The position numbers and the translations under genes were made by a program. From UBA6197 sp047638075 (GTDB lineage Bacteria > Pseudomonadota > Alphaproteobacteria > Rhodobacterales > Rhodobacteraceae): 27,671 nt of DNA. The first letter of the stretch is position 1. Every line of letters begins with the position of its first letter. The DNA lies in contig NZ_JBLJBV010000081.1 of the NCBI RefSeq assembly GCF_047638075.1, positions 1 to 27,671 of the forward strand, in the 5' to 3' direction. Shown piece by piece: positions 24,505 through 27,671 of the stretch. The notes under the pieces are model-generated. The model ran no database searches, was not told where the DNA came from, and saw only the letters and a list, made by a program, of their open reading frames with translations.

Positions 24505-24834
24505 ATGAACCCCAAATCGCCCGCCGACGAACTGGCCACAATCCGTGCCGAAATCAACCGCCTGAAAGCGCGGGAAGGTGAATTGCGCGCCGCCTATCTG
24601 ACCCAACCGGATCTGCCGCGCCAAGGGCGGTGGCACCAGGTGGAATTGATCACGCATACCACTCGCGTCTTCGACCCCCGTCTTTTACCTGTTGAGGTAA
24701 GAAACGATCCGCGCTTTCAACGCGAACGGGTAACGCGGACCTTGCGCACGATCCCGCCTTTGCCGCCCTATCCGGGCAAACCCACCGCATCACCACGAAG
24801 CCGCAGCCTTTTCGGCCATAGCCTGGTGCATTAG
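24505..24834 (+). CDS. Small hypothetical protein with N-terminal coiled coil
   Basis: The 109-residue protein starts with a charged helix (ADELATIRAEINRLKAREGELRAAYL) likely to form a short coiled coil, followed by a basic middle and a proline-rich, basic end (IPPLPPYPGKPTASPRSRS). It has no membrane span or signal peptide. ATG at 24505 has only a poor ribosome site. It stops with TAG. It is the last gene before the accessory island. I do not recognise the family and the call rests on composition and reading-frame length. Confidence 0.6.
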   Translation: MNPKSPADELATIRAEINRLKAREGELRAAYLTQPDLPRQGRWHQVELITHTTRVFDPRLLPVEVRNDPRFQRERVTRTLRTIPPLPPYPGKPTASPRSRSLFGHSLVH

Positions 24835-24847
24835 CCTGAAAAGTGCG

Positions 24848-24867
24848 AAGGGGTTGGTCAACCCTTT
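24848..24867. terminator. Near-perfect hairpin at the edge of the accessory island
   Basis: AAGGGGTTG-GT-CAACCCTTT forms a nine-pair dyad with one G-T pair, 14 bases after the small hypothetical gene. No T-run follows, so it may be a weak terminator or a boundary element. The 24835-25126 stretch otherwise holds no gene I can support. Confidence 0.35.
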
Positions 24868-25126
24868 GACCGCACCGGATTGAGCCTGTCCCTCAACCAT
24901 AAGTACGTTGCTCGCGGGGTTGCAGGCAGATGGCTCGCGCTAAATCTGCAACGGTAAGGTATGGTGGCCTCAAGGCCGATCCAACCCCATGGTCACCAGG
25001 GCGGATCGCCGCGCGGAATAAACCCGCGCTGGTTGGCACCGCGCCCTTGCTGCACAGGGTGCGGTGCCATGGGTAGAGATAGGAAGAATGAATTTCGCAA
25101 GAATACAGTGCGCAAGACACTGACCA

Positions 25127-25801
25127 ATGGGCGGACGTGGGGTCCGGTTTCCAAGGCTGTTCGTCCTGCTGCGCCGCGAAAGCGAACCGTCAGGCATCAA
25201 CCGCATCTATCGGCTGTATCGAGAAGAACGGCTCACGGTGCGCAAACGCCGAGCCAGGCGCAAGGCGCAAGGCGCAAGGCGCAAGGCGGTAAGAACCCGG
25301 GTGCCGATCCTGGTCAAGGCATGGCCAGACGCCCGATGGTCGATGGATTTCGTCCATGACCAGCTCGTCTGCGGACGGCGGTTCCGGATTCTGAACGTGG
25401 TCGATGATGTCACTCGAGAATGCCTCGCGGGCATTCCGGATACCTCGATTTTCGGGCGCCGCGTTGCGCAATACCTGACGGCCCTGATCGAACGGCGCCG
25501 AAAGCCGGGAATGATTGTCAGCAACAACGGCATCGAACTGACCAGCAAGGCGATCTTAACCTTTGCCACAGAACGCAAGATCGAATGGCATTACATTGCG
25601 CCGGACAAGCCCATACAAAACGGAGTCGTCGAGAGTTTTAATGGGCGCCTGCATGATGAATTGCTCACCGAGACCATCTTCCGGAACATGGCCCATGCCC
25701 ATGCCCATGCTGTAATTCGGGCATGGGCTGCTGACTTTAACGAACATGCCCGCATTCGGCACTTGGCTACCAGACGCCCAAGGTATTCGCCCAACGCCTG
25801 A
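25127..25801 (+). pseudogene. IS3-family transposase (OrfB), degenerate
   Basis: The frame contains the IS3 OrfB integrase core: RRESEPSGINRIYRLYREE, then DARWSMDFVHDQLVCGRRFRILNVVDDVTREC (first Asp), IVSNNGIELTS and NGVVESFNGRLHDELL (Glu). The second catalytic Asp, normally in the SDNG motif, is Asn here. The N-terminal part of OrfB and all of OrfA are missing. Near 25745-25750 a one-base loss shifts the frame: the next frame continues as PHSALGYQTPKVFAQRL to past 25900. A seven-base unit (AGGCGCA) is repeated four times at 25256-25283, adding seven residues. All this marks a dead copy. The right end may lie near 25931 (ending in CA), but no matching left end was found. Confidence 0.85.
25256..25290 (+). 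repeat. Heptanucleotide tandem repeat (AGGCGCA x4 + AGGCGGT)
   Basis: Four exact copies of AGGCGCA and one variant lie within the transposase frame. The three extra units add 21 bases, so the reading frame is kept and the encoded RARRKA segment is duplicated as QGARRKA. It looks like replication slippage. Confidence 0.85.
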
Positions 25802-25931
25802 TCACCGTAACCGACACCCACGCAGCGCCGTCTGATAGCTCCGCGCAGGTGTCGGTTGCTCTGACTGCGCCACATGGCGTATCAACCCAAAGGGCTTGGT
25901 CCCGATTGGATGACAATTTGGCGGCAGGCCA

Positions 25932-26354
25932 ATGGCATCACGGGTGGAAAGCTCCCAATCAGAGCAGGGGATCATCGGCGCGCATGACACCGGCCCTCTT
26001 ATCCGGTCCAAGAACGGCCTTTGGCAGGCAATCCCGGCTACAGCTGCTGGTAAAAGCAGCAAGGGTGGCCGCATCACGCCCGGAGAATGGGAACGCCGCG
26101 CTGGGTTGCGGCTACGGTTCATCTACCGTCGTCGTGGGCCAAGCTTGCTGGTGGCTGAAGGGCGGCTGAATACGAAAGGTCGCGCTGTGGCAAGCAAGTT
26201 ACAAACCGGGCGTGGCGTGGCAACCGTGCCGATCTTCCTGCTGGTGCCGCAGGTGAAGCTGCCCAAGAAGCTGGACTAGGCGCGGGATGCCGGACGAGCG
26301 GTGGAAGGCGTGGCGGAACTGATTGTGGCGAATCGGGTGGAAGAAAAACTGTGA
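25932..26354 (+). pseudogene. Phage DUF6441-type protein, 5'-truncated with an in-frame TAG
   Basis: From about 25970 the frame matches the C-terminal half of DUF6441 phage proteins: LIRSKNGLWQAIPATAAG, ITPGEWERRAGLRLRFIYRRRGPSLLVAEG and GRGVATVPIFLLVPQVKLPKKLD. A TAG at 26277-26279 interrupts it, but the same frame goes on as ARDAGRAVEGVAELIVANRVEEKL to a TGA at 26352-26354, which is the expected family ending. The N-terminal half is replaced by the IS3 remnant. In rhodobacterial prophages this gene usually sits in the head-tail/tail module, before the tail-region gene seen here at 27307. The protein's exact role is unknown. Confidence 0.75.
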
Positions 26355-26367
26355 CACAGCCCTCGCG

Positions 26368-26850
26368 TCATTTCTGCGCCAGCAGATCGACAAACTCACT
26401 GCTGGTTTTCTGCACGCCGGCAAGCAGTACTTTCCAGTCTCTGGGCGGGTTTTCATCCTCTAGCATACCTTTGAACACCCAATAGGCATCGGTGCGGCTG
26501 TCAAAGGCGCGCAGCGTGGTATCGTCGTTCACCCATGCAAAGATGAACACGCAGCTTTCAACGTGAAAACGGAAGAACGGCCGGTACTGCTGAAAGAATT
26601 TTGCCCGGAACCAGTGCCGCTCCTCGTCAGCCAACGTGTTGCCCTCCCGGAACTTCGGATCGGTTGGGTCAGACGGGATCTCTTCAAAGATCAGCTTGGT
26701 GATGGCCGCAAGCCGCTTCAAAGCGTTCTTGCTGCGATAACCAGCGGGGTTGGCTGCTTTGATGGCCGTAATCTTTTCGATCAATTCCGCCACCTGATCC
26801 AGAAACAGCGGATGCGCGAACAGGGTGCATCCGTTCACGACCAACGGCAC
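26368..26850 (-). CDS. yhaV: Type II toxin YhaV (RelE-superfamily ribonuclease)
   Basis: The 160-residue protein resembles E. coli YhaV throughout: LVVNGCTLFAHPLFLDQV at the start, ALKRLAAITKLIFEEIPSDPTDPKFREG, WFRAKFFQQYRPFFRF, FIFAWVNDDTTLRA and TDAYWVFKGMLEDENPPRDW. YhaV cuts RNA and is held inactive by PrlF, encoded just upstream. The available start is GTG at 26850. An ATG at 26872, where yhaV would normally begin next to the prlF stop, is out of frame by one base at a CCCC run (about 26854-26857), so the 5' end may carry a frameshift that removes about seven residues. The body is intact, so whether active toxin is made depends on translation from GTG. It sits opposite in direction to the flanking phage genes. 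Confidence 0.88.
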   Translation of the reverse strand: MPLVVNGCTLFAHPLFLDQVAELIEKITAIKAANPAGYRSKNALKRLAAITKLIFEEIPSDPTDPKFREGNTLADEERHWFRAKFFQQYRPFFRFHVESCVFIFAWVNDDTTLRAFDSRTDAYWVFKGMLEDENPPRDWKVLLAGVQKTSSEFVDLLAQK

Positions 26851-26987
26851 GTTGGGGCCGCCCGTCGTTCATTTTCGGGCGAAAGAGCCGCATTAAGGTC
26901 AAGCTCGGCACCCTCGGCCAGCTAAGACAGCTTGGCACGAAAGGACGTATCGAGGTCGCGGGTGTGGCCGGGATTTTGGCTTATGTC

Positions 26988-27191
26988 CTACGCCAGAAAC
27001 GACAGAAACACGCCGATGGCAGGGGCTTCCCCGACACCCGAAACGCGACCAAGAAGGACATCGCCTTCCGGCAGAATGGTGTAGCAGATACGGTCACGTT
27101 TCTTGAGGCCGAGCGCCTTGCGCACGACCCCAGGCATCGTCGTCTGATACTTGTCCGTCAGCGTGGACTCGACCTTTAGTTCGGCAATCAT
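26988..27191 (-). pseudogene. prlF: Antitoxin PrlF (AbrB/SpoVT-like), interrupted by two in-frame TAG codons
   Basis: The first 68 residues carry a swapped-hairpin AbrB-type DNA-binding domain: AELKVESTLTDKYQTTMPGVVRKALGLKKRDRICYTILPEGDVLLGRV. They end at a TAG (26988-26990) within FLSFLA. The same frame continues after the stop as DISQNPGHTRDLDTSFRAKLS, meets a second TAG (26922-26924), then LAEGAELDLNAALSPENE, exactly the C-terminal pattern of PrlF. Both could be CAG (Gln) changed to TAG. The truncated product would keep its DNA-binding part but lose the C-terminal part likely to hold YhaV. The start is ATG 27191; a GTG five codons upstream is possible. Read through, the frame runs to a TGA at 26835-26837 (118 codons). 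Confidence 0.85.
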
Positions 27192-27306
27192 GTGCGTTCC
27201 ATTCACGTTACCCGATCAAGGTGATGCAGATGCATTACCCATTCAAGAACGCAGCGGCACTAGAATTGCCGGATGCGTGCCAGCCCGCCCGAGATTTGGT
27301 GCCCTC

Positions 27307-27456
27307 ATGCCCACCACACGCGAAACCATCCTCACCGCGCTGTTCGCGCTGCTGCAGCCGCTTGCCGCCCTTACCTTGCGTGACCAGGTGTTGCCCCAGA
27401 AAATCCCTTCGGCGGGACTGATAATCGTGTGGGATGGCCAGCCCGGCGAGCCATAA
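27307..27456 (+). pseudogene. Phage tail-region protein, N-terminal part cut by an in-frame TAA
   Basis: The frame MPTTRETILTALFALLQPLAALTLRDQVLPQKIPSAGLIIVWDGQPGEP ends at TAA 27454-27456. It resembles the N-terminus of a tail-terminator-like protein common in rhodobacterial prophages (pattern TRE-IL-AL, then VLPE..P..GL...DG.PGEPEVTLSPL). The codon after the stop is ATG and the same frame continues with TLSPLRYHYQHRAE, the expected next block. The split is therefore a Glu codon changed to a stop. The exact function of the family is inferred from gene position only. Confidence 0.6.
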
Positions 27457-27671
27457 ATGACGCTTTCGCCCTTACGCTATCACTATCAGCATCGGGCCGA
27501 GCGGGAAGTTGTCATCCAGGCCGGCACCGGTCAGGCCAGCGTCTTGAACAAACTGCTCGCCGCCTTCGGCACAGCCCTAGACGCTGATCGCACACTCGGC
27601 GGGCTGCCTTTGATCACCTCGATGGAGGAATGGCAGCGGATGTCACGGAATGCGGCGAGCACTTCGGGGTC
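27457..27671 (+). pseudogene. Phage tail-region protein, C-terminal part (runs off the window)
   Basis: This frame starts with ATG immediately after the TAA of the preceding part and stays open to the window end. It begins TLSPLRYHYQHRAEREVVIQ and continues LNKLLAAFGTALDADRTLGGLP, which together match the later blocks of the same phage protein family. After DRTLGG the similarity fades, so another indel or a junction may follow near 27605. A product could be made by re-initiation at this ATG, but no ribosome site is visible. Confidence 0.55.

Larger units (their letters stand above)
24840..27671. mobile_element. Decaying accessory island: prophage remnant with IS3 insertion and toxin-antitoxin pair
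   Basis: All genes after 24834 are mobile-element or phage related and broken: IS3 transposase, DUF6441-type phage gene, PrlF-YhaV, tail-region gene. The two phage genes are on the plus strand in the order usual for rhodobacterial prophages, with the toxin-antitoxin pair between them on the minus strand. No integrase, attachment site or capsid gene is in the window; the element continues to the right. Confidence 0.7.

Noticed and set aside
24930..25075. A 48-codon open frame starting MARAKSATVRYGG before the IS3 remnant
   Set aside because: No recognised similarity, no ribosome site and it lies in a disturbed junction region; not supportable as a gene.
25691..25728. Triple GCCCAT repeat followed by an 8-bp hairpin (GCCCATGC-N10-GCATGGGC) in the IS3 frame
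   Set aside because: The repeat encodes His-Ala pairs in a region where the family has similar residues; it is too short and is adequately explained as coding sequence with slippage.
26277..27191. Genome-wide reassignment of TAG to an amino acid
   Set aside because: TAG is the normal terminator of sufS (1028-1030), the ABC permease (12126-12128) and the small gene ending at 24834, and one of the four interrupting stops in the island is TAA.
1..27671. CRISPR arrays or other long regular repeats
   Set aside because: No spaced direct repeats of about 24-40 bases were seen on either strand.

Overview
The window looks like the chromosome of an alphaproteobacterium of the order Rhodobacterales (roseobacter type). 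The evidence is the gene order iscR, cysteine desulfurase, sufBCD, YIP1 genes, sufS; the single-cysteine IscR; the high-GC coding style; and gene neighbourhoods of icd, UbiH-type hydroxylase and SSM1-type HAD hydrolase that suit this group. The assignment comes from reading the proteins, not from a database search.

Layout. (1) 1-660: wreckage of two IS66-family insertion sequences meeting head-on. (2) 817-893: a tRNA-Arg(CCG) gene on the minus strand. (3) 1028-8633, all minus strand: an eight-gene iron-sulfur cluster assembly operon reading iscR, IscS/NifS-like desulfurase, sufB, sufC, sufD, two YIP1-type membrane proteins, sufS. (4) 8841-11965, plus strand: alpha/beta hydrolase, small unknown protein, HD-domain nucleotidase-like protein, small unknown protein, then icd with a strong terminator. 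(5) 12126-20384, minus strand: a six-gene cluster read as kinase (choline/ethanolamine-kinase-like), FAD-GcvT demethylating dehydrogenase, inositol-monophosphatase-family phosphatase, and a three-gene ABC importer of the 2-aminoethylphosphonate type. A divergent DeoR-family regulator (20580-21356) lies across a promoter region with a perfect 7-bp inverted repeat. (6) 21401-24834: GntR/FCD regulator, HAD hydrolase, a small two-helix membrane protein, a UbiH-family hydroxylase and a small unknown protein. (7) About 24840 to the end: a decaying accessory island with a degenerate IS3-family transposase inserted in a phage gene (DUF6441-type), a PrlF-YhaV toxin-antitoxin pair on the opposite strand, and a phage tail-region gene split by an in-frame stop.

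How it works together. The suf operon should make and deliver Fe-S clusters under IscR control. The six-gene cluster plus DeoR reads as a dedicated system for importing and processing a phosphorylated or phosphono amino-alcohol with N-methyl groups. It combines an importer of the aminophosphonate family, a kinase and a phosphatase for small phospho-alcohols, and an oxidase that passes one-carbon units to tetrahydrofolate. Its regulator belongs to a family that usually senses phosphorylated metabolites. This is the most promising candidate for an undescribed pathway here; its substrate is inferred, not shown.

The right-hand island is notable for several stop codons that interrupt otherwise intact reading frames (two TAG in prlF, one TAG in the DUF6441-type gene, one TAA in the tail-region gene). 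I read this as recent decay. TAG is used as a genuine terminator by sufS and the ABC permease, so a genome-wide recoding of TAG is unlikely.
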